A stretch of 64,000 bases of DNA from positions 415,501 through 479,500 of the forward strand of contig OX352322.1 of NCBI GenBank assembly GCA_947090765.1, written 5' to 3'. The position numbers and the translations under genes were made by a program. Source of the DNA: Pseudomonas sp. MM223. Lineage in GTDB: Bacteria > Pseudomonadota > Gammaproteobacteria > Pseudomonadales > Pseudomonadaceae. Of this stretch, positions 1 through 9,218 are shown one piece after another. Within the stretch, counting starts at the first letter, position 1; each line of letters opens with the position of its first letter. Below the pieces are notes generated by a model. That model saw only the letters and a program-made list of their open reading frames with translations, had not been told where the DNA came from and searched no databases.

Positions 1-985
1 GCCTATCCGGCGCGTTACCGCGGCGCTGGTGCAGATTGGCAGCGGGGCAGGCGACCTCAGCCACCGCCTGGATGATTCGCGCAAGGATGAACTGGGTGAC
101 CTGGCCCGGGGATTCAACCGCTTTCTCGACAGCCAACGCAGCCTGATCGGCGAAGTGTTGAATACCTCCGAACGGCTGCATCGGGCGGTTGAGCAGGTGA
201 CCCAGGTAGTGGACAACACCGCCGAGCGCTCGGGGCGGCAGCAGGAGATGACCGAAATGGTCGCCACTGCCGTACACGAAATGGGCCTGACCGTGCAGGA
301 CATTGCCCGCAATGCCGGTGATGCGGCGCAGGCCTCGCAGTCGGCGCGGGATGAGGCCTTGCAGGCGCGCGAGGTTGTGCAACGTTCGATTCGTGGCATC
401 GAGGGGATGTCGGGCGACATCGGCAAGGCCGCCGATGCAGTTACCCAGTTAGCCGACGAAGTAGCCTCGATCGATAAAGTTCTAGCGGTTATCCGCAGTA
501 TTTCCGAGCAAACCAATTTGCTGGCACTGAACGCTGCCATCGAGGCTGCGCGGGCTGGGGAAATGGGGCGTGGGTTTGCCGTGGTGGCCGACGAAGTACG
601 AACGTTGGCGCGGCGCACGCAGTTGTCTACCGACGAAGTGCAGCAGATGATCCAGCGCCTGAAGCAGGGCGCAGGGTCGGCGGTGAGTTCGATGCAGGCG
701 GGGCAGCACGCGACCGGCAGTGGCGTGGAATCGAGCCAGCGTACCGGCGCGTCGCTGGGGGCGATTACCGAACAGGTGGAGCACATCAGCGACATGAACC
801 ATCAGGTGGCCACGGCGACCGAAGAGCAGTCGGCGGTGACCGAAGAGATCAACCGGACGGTGCAGGGGATTTCCGATTTGGCGCGGGAGACGGCGGCGGA
901 GGTGCAGGGGTGCCGCGAGGAGTGCCAGGCGTTGCGTGGTTTGGCAGATGATCTGGCGCGGCAGATGGGTGGCTTCAGGCTTTAG
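1..985 (+). CDS. Methyl-accepting chemotaxis protein, C-terminal part
   Basis: The gene enters from the left edge; reading is open from base 2, so the start and ligand-binding domain lie outside. The visible part starts in a HAMP domain ([15 protein letters not shown], then the [11 protein letters not shown] stretch) and continues into the cytoplasmic signalling coiled coil. The highly conserved hairpin tip is clear ([19 protein letters not shown] followed by [15 protein letters not shown]), which contacts CheA/CheW. The C-terminus has no CheR/CheB-recruiting pentapeptide. It converges on ltaE across a REP pair. In P. putida KT2440 the gene in front of ltaE is, as I recall, the purine receptor McpH; without the sensor domain this assignment cannot be tested. 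Confidence 0.95.
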   Translation, partial: PIRRVTAALVQIGSGAGDLSHRLDDSRKDELGDLARGFNRFLDSQRSLIGEVLNTSERLHRAVEQVTQVVDNTAERSGRQQEMTEMVATAVHEMGLTVQDIARNAGDAAQASQSARDEALQAREVVQRSIRGIEGMSGDIGKAADAVTQLADEVASIDKVLAVIRSISEQTNLLALNAAIEAARAGEMGRGFAVVADEVRTLARRTQLSTDEVQQMIQRLKQGAGSAVSSMQAGQHATGSGVESSQRTGASLGAITEQVEHISDMNHQVATATEEQSAVTEEINRTVQGISDLARETAAEVQGCREECQALRGLADDLARQMGGFRL

Positions 986-1000
986 ATCGGTGTTGGCATC

Positions 1001-1125
1001 ATCGCCGGCAAGCCAGCTCCCACAGGTTCATCATTGCCCTTGAGGGCAGTGCTGCACCTGTGGCTCTGGCTCATCACAGGCCTTGAGGCCTGCGCGGTCC
1101 CTGTGGGGCTTGGCTTGCCGGCGAT
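1001..1125. repeat. REP pair, family A
   Basis: Two inverted copies of a core reading ATCGCCGGCAAGCCAGCTCC plus CACAGG (arms 1001-1026 and 1100-1125) lie between the convergent chemoreceptor and ltaE genes. The spacer is longer than in most other copies of this family and contains a partial third copy. Confidence 0.9.
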
Positions 1126-1134
1126 AGCGGCCTG

Positions 1135-2175
1135 TCAGGCAGTGATGATGCTGCGGATATCCGTCGCCAGCTCGCGCACCCGCTCTTCCTCGGTATCCCA
1201 GGAACACATGAACCGTGCCCCGCCGCTGCCAATAAAGGTATAGAACCGCCACCCCTTGCCCCGCAGCGCTTCAATGGCGGGCTCGGGCATTTGCAAGAAC
1301 ACCCCGTTGGCCTCCACCGGGAACATCAGTTCCACCCCCGGCAAGTCACTCACCAGCGAGGCCAGCAGCTGCGCGCAATGGTTGGCGTGCTTGCCATGGC
1401 GCAACCAGGCGCCATCCTCCAGCAGGCCCACCCAGGGCGCAGACAGGAAGCGCATTTTCGACGCCAGTTGCCCGGCCTGCTTGCAGCGGTAGTCGAAGTC
1501 TTCGGCCAGTTGGCGGTTGAAGAACAGGATCGCCTCACCCACCGCCATGCCGTTCTTGGTGCCACCAAAGCACAGTACATCGACGCCGGCCTTCCAGGTG
1601 AGCTCGGCCGGGCTGCAACCCAGAAACGCGCAAGCATTGGTAAAGCGTGCGCCGTCCATGTGCAGGTTAAGGCCCAGCTCCTTGCAGGTGGCGCTGATCG
1701 CCTTCAGCTCGTCCGGGCGGTACACGGTGCCCACTTCCGTGGCCTGGGTAATGGTCACTACCCGCGGCTTGGGGTAGTGGATGTCCTGGCGCTTGAGCGC
1801 AACTTCACGGATCGATTGCGGCGTCAGCTTGCCGTTGACGCTGGCTGCAGTCAGCAGCTTGGAGCCGTTGGAGAAAAACTCCGGTGCGCCACACTCGTCG
1901 GTTTCGACGTGGGCGGTCTCGGAACAGATCACGCTGTGATAGCTCTGGCACAGCGAAGCCAGGGCCAGGGAGTTGGCGGCAGTGCCGTTGAAGGCGAAAA
2001 ACACCTCGCAGTCGGTTTCGAACAGGTTGCGGAAGTATTCCGAGGCACGCTCGGTCCACTGATCGTCGCCGTAGGCGCGGTCGTGGCCTTGGTTGGCCTT
2101 CTCCATCGCCGCCCAGGCTTCGGGGCAGATACCGGAATAGTTGTCGCTGGCGAATTGTTGGCTCTTATCTGTCAT
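1135..2175 (-). CDS. ltaE: Low-specificity L-threonine aldolase
   Basis: PLP enzyme (346 aa, normal family length) cleaving L-threonine and L-allo-threonine to glycine and acetaldehyde in the cytoplasm. The fold-type I signature is visible: HMDGAR near residue 172 (Asp174 would contact the PLP ring nitrogen) and FGGTKNG with the Schiff-base lysine at residue 207, the position reported for the characterised Pseudomonas enzyme. The ATG at 2175 has an AGGA box about 7 nt upstream. It is transcribed away from the glyA-sox operon; both act on glycine, which fits the neighbourhood, but co-regulation is not shown. Confidence 0.96.
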   Translation of the reverse strand: MTDKSQQFASDNYSGICPEAWAAMEKANQGHDRAYGDDQWTERASEYFRNLFETDCEVFFAFNGTAANSLALASLCQSYHSVICSETAHVETDECGAPEFFSNGSKLLTAASVNGKLTPQSIREVALKRQDIHYPKPRVVTITQATEVGTVYRPDELKAISATCKELGLNLHMDGARFTNACAFLGCSPAELTWKAGVDVLCFGGTKNGMAVGEAILFFNRQLAEDFDYRCKQAGQLASKMRFLSAPWVGLLEDGAWLRHGKHANHCAQLLASLVSDLPGVELMFPVEANGVFLQMPEPAIEALRGKGWRFYTFIGSGGARFMCSWDTEEERVRELATDIRSIITA

Positions 2176-2276
2176 GACACGGTCCTGTGAACGACGCAGA
2201 ACAGCACTCTAAACCATCGATTCAGCGGTTGCCTATACAAGCTGTGCATCAGCTGATTTTCAGCAGTGCCTGTACC

Positions 2277-2369
2277 GGCCCTATCGCCGGCAAGCCAGCC
2301 CCACAGGTACTCCACAGGGCTTGAGGACGCTGCAATTTCTGTGGGGGCTGGCTTGCCGGCGATAGGGCC
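2277..2369. repeat. REP pair, family A (ltaE-glyA gap)
   Basis: Inverted arms 2277-2307 and 2339-2369 in the 338-nt gap between divergent ltaE and glyA. The rest of the gap (2370-2513) must hold the glyA promoter. The only other structure seen is a 7-nt inverted repeat, GTCGTAA at 2393 and TTACGAC near 2475. No glycine riboswitch fold was recognised. Confidence 0.88.
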
Positions 2370-2513
2370 AGAGAACCCAGAGGAAAACGAATGTCGTAAA
2401 CGCGCCATTGCAAGGCGTGCGCAGGCATCTGACCCGCCCCGCCCAGTCATAACATCGCCACAAAGGGCCACAGTGCCTTACGACAAAAAACGATCGCTGC
2501 CGGGAGATACACG

Positions 2514-3767
2514 ATGTTCAGCAAGCAAGACCAGATCCAGGGTTACGACGACGCACTGCTGGCGGCGATGAATGCCGAAGAACAGCGCCAGGAAGATCAC
2601 ATCGAGCTGATCGCCTCGGAGAACTACACCAGCAAGCGCGTCATGCAGGCCCAAGGCAGCGGCCTGACCAACAAGTACGCCGAAGGCTACCCGGGCAAAC
2701 GCTACTACGGTGGCTGCGAGCACGTGGACAAGGTAGAAGCCCTGGCCATCGAGCGCGCCAAGCAACTGTTCGGTGCCGACTACGCCAACGTCCAGCCGCA
2801 CTCCGGCTCGTCGGCCAACGGCGCGGTCTACCTGGCCCTGTTGCAAGCCGGTGACACCATCCTCGGCATGAGCCTGGCCCACGGCGGCCACCTGACCCAC
2901 GGCGCCAAAGTGTCGTCCTCGGGCAAGCTGTACAACGCAGTGCAGTACGGCATCAACACCGACACCGGCCTGATCGACTACGACGAAGTCGAGCGCCTGG
3001 CGGTCGAGCACAAGCCGAAAATGATCGTTGCCGGCTTCTCGGCCTACTCCAAGACCCTCGATTTCCCACGCTTCCGTGCCATCGCCGACAAGGTTGGCGC
3101 GCTGCTGTTCGTCGACATGGCCCACGTAGCCGGCCTGGTTGCCGCTGGCCTGTACCCGAACCCGATCCCGTTCGCCGATGTGGTCACCACCACCACCCAC
3201 AAGACCCTGCGCGGCCCACGTGGCGGCCTGATCCTGGCCAAGTCGAACGAAGAGATCGAGAAGAAGCTGAACGCTGCTGTGTTCCCGGGCGCCCAGGGCG
3301 GCCCGCTGATGCACGTGATCGCCGCCAAGGCCGTGTGCTTCAAGGAAGCACTGGAGCCTGGCTTCAAGGCTTACCAGCAACAAGTGATTGAAAACGCCCA
3401 GGCCATGGCCCAGGTGTTTATCGACCGCGGCTACGACGTGGTTTCCGGTGGTACCGACAACCACCTGTTCCTGGTCAGCCTTATCCGTCAGGGCCTCACC
3501 GGCAAAGATGCCGACGCCGCCCTGGGCCGCGCGCACATCACCGTCAACAAGAACGCCGTGCCGAACGACCCACAGTCGCCGTTCGTCACCTCGGGCCTGC
3601 GCATCGGCACCCCGGCCGTCACCACCCGTGGCTTCAAGGTTGCGCAGTGCGTGGCCTTGGCCGGCTGGATCTGCGACATCCTCGACAACCTCGGTGACGC
3701 AGACGTCGAAGCCGATGTGGCCAAGAACGTCGCGGCGCTGTGCGCAGACTTCCCTGTTTACCGCTGA
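2514..3767 (+). CDS. glyA: Serine hydroxymethyltransferase (sox-linked copy)
   Basis: PLP enzyme interconverting serine + THF with glycine + 5,10-methylene-THF; 417 aa, full length. The PLP lysine is residue 230 in [16 protein letters not shown], and the substrate-binding SENYTS segment near residue 35 and the HGGHLTHG loop are intact. A GGAG box 8 nt upstream supports the ATG at 2514. It is the first gene of the sarcosine oxidase cluster, 15 nt before soxB. Here it probably uses the glycine and methylene-THF released by sarcosine oxidation to make serine. Pseudomonads usually have a second glyA elsewhere, so this copy is likely the catabolic one. Confidence 0.96.
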   Translation: MFSKQDQIQGYDDALLAAMNAEEQRQEDHIELIASENYTSKRVMQAQGSGLTNKYAEGYPGKRYYGGCEHVDKVEALAIERAKQLFGADYANVQPHSGSSANGAVYLALLQAGDTILGMSLAHGGHLTHGAKVSSSGKLYNAVQYGINTDTGLIDYDEVERLAVEHKPKMIVAGFSAYSKTLDFPRFRAIADKVGALLFVDMAHVAGLVAAGLYPNPIPFADVVTTTTHKTLRGPRGGLILAKSNEEIEKKLNAAVFPGAQGGPLMHVIAAKAVCFKEALEPGFKAYQQQVIENAQAMAQVFIDRGYDVVSGGTDNHLFLVSLIRQGLTGKDADAALGRAHITVNKNAVPNDPQSPFVTSGLRIGTPAVTTRGFKVAQCVALAGWICDILDNLGDADVEADVAKNVAALCADFPVYR

Positions 3768-3782
3768 GTGGAGTAAACGACC

Positions 3783-5033
3783 ATGCAACGCTACTCGGGC
3801 TTCGGCCTCTTCAAACACTCCCTCAGCCACCACGAAAACTGGCAGCGCATGTGGCGCACGCCCACCCCTAAAAAGGTGTACGACGTGGTTATCGTCGGCG
3901 GTGGCGGCCATGGCCTGGCCACGGCTTACTACCTGGCCAAAGAGCACGGCATCACCAACGTTGCCGTGATCGAAAAAGGCTACCTGGGCGGCGGCAACAC
4001 CGCCCGTAACACCACTATCGTGCGTTCCAACTACCTGTGGGACGAGTCGGCTCAGTTGTACGAGCACGCCATGAAGCTGTGGGAAGGCCTGTCGCAAGAC
4101 ATCAACTACAACGTGATGTTCTCCCAACGCGGCGTGTACAACCTGTGCCACACCTTGCAGGACATCCGTGACTCCGAGCGCCGCGTCAGCGCCAACCGCC
4201 TCAACGGCGTCGATGGCGAGCTGCTGAACACCGCCCAGGTCGCGGCCGAAATCCCGTACCTGGACTGCTCGAAGAACACCCGTTACCCGATCCTCGGCGC
4301 AACCGTTCAGCGCCGTGGTGGCGTGGCCCGTCACGACGCCGTGGCCTGGGGCTATGCCCGCGCTGCCGACGCCCTGGGTGTGGACCTGATCCAGCAGACC
4401 GAAGTGATCGGTTTCCGCAAGGAAAACGGCGCGGTCATCGGCGTGGAAACCAACAAAGGCTTCATCGGCGCCAAGCGCGTCGGCGTGGTCACCGCCGGTA
4501 ACTCCGGGCATATGGCCAAGCTGGCCGGTTTCCGCCTGCCGCTGGAATCGCACCCGCTGCAAGCGCTGGTATCCGAGCCGATCAAGCCGATCATCGACAG
4601 CGTGATCATGTCCAACGCCGTACACGGCTACATCAGCCAGTCCGACAAGGGCGACCTGGTGATCGGTGCCGGTATCGATGGCTGGGTCGGCTACGGCCAG
4701 CGCGGTTCGTACCCGGTGATCGAGCACACCCTGCAAGCCATCGTCGAAATGTTCCCCAACCTGTCGCGCGTTCGCATGAACCGCCAGTGGGGCGGCATCG
4801 TGGATACCTCGCCGGACGCTTGCCCGATCATCACCAAGACCCCGGTCAAGAACATGTTCTTCAACTGCGGTTGGGGTACTGGCGGCTTCAAGGCGACCCC
4901 GGGTTCGGGCAACGTCTTCGCCGCGAGCCTGGCCAAGGGCGAAATGCACCCACTGGCCGCGCCGTTCTCCATGGACCGTTTCTACAACGGCGCACTGATC
5001 GACGAACACGGCGCCGCCGCCGTCGCCCACTAA
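3783..5033 (+). CDS. soxB: Sarcosine oxidase subunit beta
   Basis: Beta subunit (416 aa) of heterotetrameric sarcosine oxidase, which oxidises sarcosine (N-methylglycine) to glycine, passing the methyl group to THF and reducing oxygen to peroxide. A dinucleotide-binding loop VVIVGGGGHGLATAYYLA starts near residue 36. The ARHD motif at residues 182-185 matches the region that carries the covalently bound FMN on histidine in this family, and GWGTGGFKATPGSG near the C-terminus is the second flavin-binding segment. A GGAG box lies 9 nt before the ATG. Order glyA-soxB-soxD-soxA-soxG is the classical arrangement. Confidence 0.96.
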   Translation: MQRYSGFGLFKHSLSHHENWQRMWRTPTPKKVYDVVIVGGGGHGLATAYYLAKEHGITNVAVIEKGYLGGGNTARNTTIVRSNYLWDESAQLYEHAMKLWEGLSQDINYNVMFSQRGVYNLCHTLQDIRDSERRVSANRLNGVDGELLNTAQVAAEIPYLDCSKNTRYPILGATVQRRGGVARHDAVAWGYARAADALGVDLIQQTEVIGFRKENGAVIGVETNKGFIGAKRVGVVTAGNSGHMAKLAGFRLPLESHPLQALVSEPIKPIIDSVIMSNAVHGYISQSDKGDLVIGAGIDGWVGYGQRGSYPVIEHTLQAIVEMFPNLSRVRMNRQWGGIVDTSPDACPIITKTPVKNMFFNCGWGTGGFKATPGSGNVFAASLAKGEMHPLAAPFSMDRFYNGALIDEHGAAAVAH

Positions 5034-5047
5034 CCGGAGACACCGTC

Positions 5048-5383
5048 ATGTTGCATATTTTCTGTCCCCACTGCGGCGAGCTGCGCTCCGAAGAAGAGTT
5101 TCACGCCTCTGGCCAGGCGCACATCGCCCGCCCGCTGGACCCTGCCGCCTGCTCCGACGAGGAGTGGGGTACCTACATGTTCTACCGTGACAACCCTCGC
5201 GGTATTCACCATGAACTGTGGGACCACGTTGCCGGCTGCCGCCAGTACTTCAACGTCACCCGCGACACCGTGACCTACGAAATTCTGGAAACCTACAAGA
5301 TTGGCGAGAAGCCGCAAGTGACCGCCAACGGTAAAGCTGCGAACGCACCGTCGACCGTCAAAGGCCAAGGGGAAAAAGTATGA
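5048..5383 (+). CDS. soxD: Sarcosine oxidase subunit delta
   Basis: Small delta subunit, 111 aa, starting MLHIFCPHCGELRSEEEF. The ATG at 5048 has a GGAGA box 7 nt upstream and follows soxB by 14 nt; a longer frame opens upstream inside soxB but has no start signal. The CPHC pair plus downstream histidines and a cysteine (HHELWDHVAGC) match the zinc site known in this subunit. It has no catalytic cofactor of its own and is thought to be structural. The stop overlaps the soxA start in an ATGA tetranucleotide, indicating translational coupling. Confidence 0.95.
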   Translation: MLHIFCPHCGELRSEEEFHASGQAHIARPLDPAACSDEEWGTYMFYRDNPRGIHHELWDHVAGCRQYFNVTRDTVTYEILETYKIGEKPQVTANGKAANAPSTVKGQGEKV

Positions 5384-8300
5384 GCCAGACCTATCGCCTC
5401 GCCAGCGGCGGCCGCATCGACCGCAGCAAGGTCCTGAACTTCACCTTCAACGGCAAGACCTACCAGGGTTATGCCGGTGACAGCCTGGCCGCCGCCCTGT
5501 TGGCCAATGGCGTCGACATCGTCGGCCGCAGCTTCAAGTACTCGCGCCCACGCGGCATCATCGCTGCCGGTACCGAAGAGCCGAACGCCATCCTGCAGAT
5601 CGGCTCCAGCGAAGCGACCCAGATCCCTAACGTGCGCGCCACCCAACAAGCGCTGTACGCAGGCCTTGTTGCCACCAGCACCAACGGCTGGCCGAACGTC
5701 AACAATGACGTCATGGGCATCCTCGGCAAGGTGGGCGGCAGCATGATGCCGCCGGGCTTCTATTACAAAACCTTCATGTACCCGAAATCGTTCTGGATGA
5801 CGTACGAGAAGTACATCCGCAAAGCTGCCGGCCTTGGCCGTGCACCGCTGCAGAACGACCCGGACAGCTACGACTACATGAACCAGCACTGTGACGTGCT
5901 GATCGTCGGCGCCGGCCCTGCTGGCCTGGCCGCTGCACTGGCTGCTGCGCGCAGCGGCGCCCGTGTAATCCTGGCCGACGAGCAGGAAGAGTTTGGCGGC
6001 AGCCTGCTCGACAGCCGCGAAACCCTCGATGGCAAACCTGCCGCCGACTGGGTCAACGCGGTGATCAAAGAGCTGGAAGGCCTGCCGGAAGTGACCCTGC
6101 TGCCACGCGCCACGGTCAACGGCTACCACGACCACAACTTCCTGACCATTCACGAGCGCCTCACCGACCACCTCGGCGACCGCGCCCCGATCGGCCAGGT
6201 GCGCCACCGTGTGCACCGTGTACGCGCCAAACGCGTGGTGCTGGCGCCCGGCGCCCACGAGCGCCCGCTGGTGTACGGCAACAACGACGTACCGGGCAAC
6301 ATGCTGGCCGGTGCTGTTTCCACCTACGTTCGCCGCTACGGCGTGGCCCCGGGCCGCAAGCTGGTGCTGTCGACCAACAACGACCACGCCTACCGCGCCG
6401 CGCTGGACTGGCACGACGCTGGCCTGCAAGTGGTCGCCATTGCCGATGCCCGCCACAACCCACGTGGCTCGCTGGTTGAAGAAGCGCGTGCCAAAGGCAT
6501 CCGCATCCTCACCTCCAGCGCCGTGGTCGAGGCCAAAGGCAGCAAGCACGTCACCGGCGCCCGCGTGGCCGCCATCGATGTGCAGGCGCACAAAGTCACC
6601 AGCCCAGGCGAAACCCTTGAGTGCGACCTGATCGCAACTTCTGGCGGCTACAGCCCGATCGTCCACCTGGCTTCGCACCTGGGCGGTCGCCCGGTATGGC
6701 GTGACGATATCCTCGGTTTCGTGCCGGGTGATGCACCGCAGAAGCGCGAGTGCGTGGGCGGTATCAACGGCGTCTACGCCCTCGGCGACGTGATTGCCGA
6801 TGGCTTCGAAGGCGGCGTGCGCGCAGCCACCGAAGCAGGCTTCAAAGCCACTGTCGGCACCCTGCCAAAAACCGTTGCACGCAAGGAAGAGGCCACCGTG
6901 GCACTGTTCCAGGTGCCACACGACAAAGGCACCAAGGGGCCGAAGCAGTTCGTTGACCAGCAAAACGACGTGACCGCCGCAGGTATCGAGCTGGCCACCC
7001 GTGAAGGCTTCGAGTCGGTCGAGCACGTAAAACGCTACACCGCACTGGGCTTCGGTACCGACCAGGGCAAACTGGGCAACATCAACGGCCTGGCCATCGC
7101 CGCCCGTTCGATCGGCATCACCATCCCGGAAATGGGCACCACCATGTTCCGCCCCAACTACACGCCGGTGACGTTCGGTGCGGTAGCGGGCCGTCACTGT
7201 GGTCACCTGTTCGAACCCGTACGCTTCACCGCCCTGCATGCCTGGCACGTGAAGAACGGCGCCGAGTTCGAGGACGTTGGCCAGTGGAAGCGCCCTTGGT
7301 ACTTCCCGAAAGCCGGTGAAGACATCCATGCTGCCGTGGCCCGTGAATGCAAGGCCGTGCGCGACAGCGTGGGCCTGCTGGACGCCTCCACCCTGGGCAA
7401 GATCGACATCCAGGGCCCGGACGCCCGTGAGTTCCTCAACCGCATCTACACCAACGCCTGGACCAAGCTCGACGTGGGCAAGGCCCGCTACGGCCTGATG
7501 TGCAAGGAAGACGGCATGGTCTTCGACGACGGCGTAACCGCCTGCGTTGGCGACAACCACTTCATCATGACCACCACCACCGGCGGCGCCGCCCGCGTGC
7601 TGCAGTGGATGGAGCTGTACCACCAGACCGAATGGCCGGAACTGAAGGTGTACTTCACCTCGGTCACCGACCACTGGGCCACCATGACCTTGTCCGGCCC
7701 CAACAGCCGCAAGCTGCTCAGCGAGCTGACCGACATCGACATGGACAAGGAAGCCTTCCCGTTCATGACCTGGAAGGAAGGCAACGTCGGCGGCGTGCCG
7801 GCCCGTGTGTTCCGTATCTCGTTCACCGGCGAGCTGTCGTACGAAGTCAACGTGCAGGCCAACTACGCCATGGGCGTGCTGGAACAGATCATCGAGGCCG
7901 GCAAGAAGTACAACCTGACCCCGTACGGCACCGAGACCATGCACGTACTGCGTGCCGAGAAGGGCTTCATCATCGTTGGCCAGGACACCGACGGTTCGAT
8001 GAACCCGGACGACCTGAACATGAGCTGGTGTGTGGGCCGCAACAAGCCGTACTCGTGGATCGGCCTGCGTGGCATGAACCGTGAAGACTGCGTGCGCGAG
8101 AACCGCAAGCAGCTGGTAGGCCTGAAGCCGGTCGACCCGACCAAGTGGCTGCCGGAAGGTGCCCAGTTGGTGTTCGACCCGAAACAGCCAATCCCGATGG
8201 ATATGGTTGGCCACGTCACCTCCAGCTACGCATCCAACTCCCTGGGTTATTCGTTTGCCATGGGTGTGGTCAAAGGCGGCCTCAAGCGCATGGGCGAACG

Positions 8301-8394
8301 CGTGTTCTCGCCACAGGCGGATGGCAGCGTGATCGAGGCGGAGATCGTGTCTTCGGTGTTCTTCGATCCGAAGGGTGAGCGGCAGAACGTTTGA
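5380..8394 (+). CDS. soxA: Sarcosine oxidase subunit alpha
   Basis: Alpha subunit, 1004 aa, the normal length. Domains in order: an N-terminal ferredoxin-like fold (about 1-110) lacking the cysteines of a 2Fe-2S centre, as in the family; a pyridine-nucleotide/flavin oxidoreductase region with VLIVGAGPAGLAAALAAA (GAGPAG at 177-182); and from about residue 600 an aminomethyltransferase-like (GcvT) domain that binds tetrahydrofolate and accepts the one-carbon unit. Translation is coupled to soxD by a 4-nt overlap. A 179-nt gap with a REP pair separates it from soxG, unusual inside an otherwise tight operon. Confidence 0.97.
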   Translation: MSQTYRLASGGRIDRSKVLNFTFNGKTYQGYAGDSLAAALLANGVDIVGRSFKYSRPRGIIAAGTEEPNAILQIGSSEATQIPNVRATQQALYAGLVATSTNGWPNVNNDVMGILGKVGGSMMPPGFYYKTFMYPKSFWMTYEKYIRKAAGLGRAPLQNDPDSYDYMNQHCDVLIVGAGPAGLAAALAAARSGARVILADEQEEFGGSLLDSRETLDGKPAADWVNAVIKELEGLPEVTLLPRATVNGYHDHNFLTIHERLTDHLGDRAPIGQVRHRVHRVRAKRVVLAPGAHERPLVYGNNDVPGNMLAGAVSTYVRRYGVAPGRKLVLSTNNDHAYRAALDWHDAGLQVVAIADARHNPRGSLVEEARAKGIRILTSSAVVEAKGSKHVTGARVAAIDVQAHKVTSPGETLECDLIATSGGYSPIVHLASHLGGRPVWRDDILGFVPGDAPQKRECVGGINGVYALGDVIADGFEGGVRAATEAGFKATVGTLPKTVARKEEATVALFQVPHDKGTKGPKQFVDQQNDVTAAGIELATREGFESVEHVKRYTALGFGTDQGKLGNINGLAIAARSIGITIPEMGTTMFRPNYTPVTFGAVAGRHCGHLFEPVRFTALHAWHVKNGAEFEDVGQWKRPWYFPKAGEDIHAAVARECKAVRDSVGLLDASTLGKIDIQGPDAREFLNRIYTNAWTKLDVGKARYGLMCKEDGMVFDDGVTACVGDNHFIMTTTTGGAARVLQWMELYHQTEWPELKVYFTSVTDHWATMTLSGPNSRKLLSELTDIDMDKEAFPFMTWKEGNVGGVPARVFRISFTGELSYEVNVQANYAMGVLEQIIEAGKKYNLTPYGTETMHVLRAEKGFIIVGQDTDGSMNPDDLNMSWCVGRNKPYSWIGLRGMNREDCVRENRKQLVGLKPVDPTKWLPEGAQLVFDPKQPIPMDMVGHVTSSYASNSLGYSFAMGVVKGGLKRMGERVFSPQADGSVIEAEIVSSVFFDPKGERQNV

Positions 8395-8420
8395 CTCCGG
8401 GCCCTGTGGGGGCAGGCCAG

Positions 8421-8516
8421 GCCTCATCGCCGGCAAGCCAGCTCCCACAGGATCGATGCAGTTTTGAAGGTTGGTGAACTCCCTGTGGGAGCTGGCTTGC
8501 CGGCGATACGGCCGGT
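8421..8516. repeat. REP pair, family A, inside the sox operon
   Basis: Arms 8426-8451 and 8482-8507 lie between soxA and soxG. A transcript crossing this point would form a long stable stem, so the element could stabilise upstream mRNA or lower soxG expression; either effect is inference. Confidence 0.9.
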
Positions 8517-8573
8517 AGCCCCAACACAGAAGCTGTGTCGCATCGACGAACAAGAATTCAAGGCAGGTAAGAA

Positions 8574-9206
8574 ATGAGCGCTATCAACGTCTACCAGCAA
8601 AACCCCGGCGCCGAGGCCAAGGCCCAGTCGCCACTGCACCACGCCGACCTGGCCAGCCTGGTTGGCAAAGGCCGCAAGAACGCAGGCGTGACCCTGCGTG
8701 AGCGCAAGTTCCTCGGCCACCTCACCCTTCGCGGTGATGGCCACAACCCGGAATTCGCCGCCGGCGTGCACAAGGCCCTGGGCCTGGAGCTGCCAGTGGC
8801 CCTGACCGTGGTCGCCAACAACGACATGTCGCTGCAATGGGTCGGTCCGGACGAGTGGCTGCTGATCGTGCCCGGCGGCCAGGAACTGGCGGTCGAGCAA
8901 AAGCTGCGCACAGCCCTTGAAGGCCAGCACATCCAGGTGGTCAATGTCAGCGGCGGGCAAAGCCTGCTGGAGCTGCGCGGCCCTAACGTGCGCGAAGTAC
9001 TGATGAAATCCACCAGCTATGATGTTCACCCGAACAACTTCCCGGTGGGCAAGGCTGTCGGCACCGTGTTCGCCAAGTCGCAACTGGTGATCCGCCGCAC
9101 CGCCGAAGACACCTGGGAACTGGTGATTCGCCGCAGCTTCGCCGATTACTGGTGGCTGTGGCTGCAGGACGCTTCGGCCGAATACGGCCTGAGCATCGAG
9201 GCTTAA
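8574..9206 (+). CDS. soxG: Sarcosine oxidase subunit gamma
   Basis: Gamma subunit, 210 aa. It resembles a reduced aminomethyltransferase fold (residues about 30-200, with GPDEWLLIVPGG and VSGGQSLLELRGPNVREVL). An AGGTAAG box precedes the ATG. This is the least conserved of the four subunits; assignment rests on this pattern plus the position after soxA. purU follows after 12 nt with its GGAG box immediately behind the soxG stop. Confidence 0.93.
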   Translation: MSAINVYQQNPGAEAKAQSPLHHADLASLVGKGRKNAGVTLRERKFLGHLTLRGDGHNPEFAAGVHKALGLELPVALTVVANNDMSLQWVGPDEWLLIVPGGQELAVEQKLRTALEGQHIQVVNVSGGQSLLELRGPNVREVLMKSTSYDVHPNNFPVGKAVGTVFAKSQLVIRRTAEDTWELVIRRSFADYWWLWLQDASAEYGLSIEA

Positions 9207-9218
9207 GGAGAGCAGAAC

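Noticed and set aside
2370..2513. Glycine riboswitch before glyA
   Set aside because: No recognisable tandem aptamer core; only a weak 7-nt inverted repeat is seen.
2478..5030. 850-residue open frame antisense to glyA and soxB
   Set aside because: Shadow of high-GC codon bias; the plus strand encodes complete, recognisable glyA and soxB with ribosome-binding sites.
5293..8553. 1086-residue open frame antisense to soxD and soxA
   Set aside because: Composition is His/Val/Gly-rich nonsense typical of the reverse frame of a GC-rich gene; soxA on the other strand is certain.
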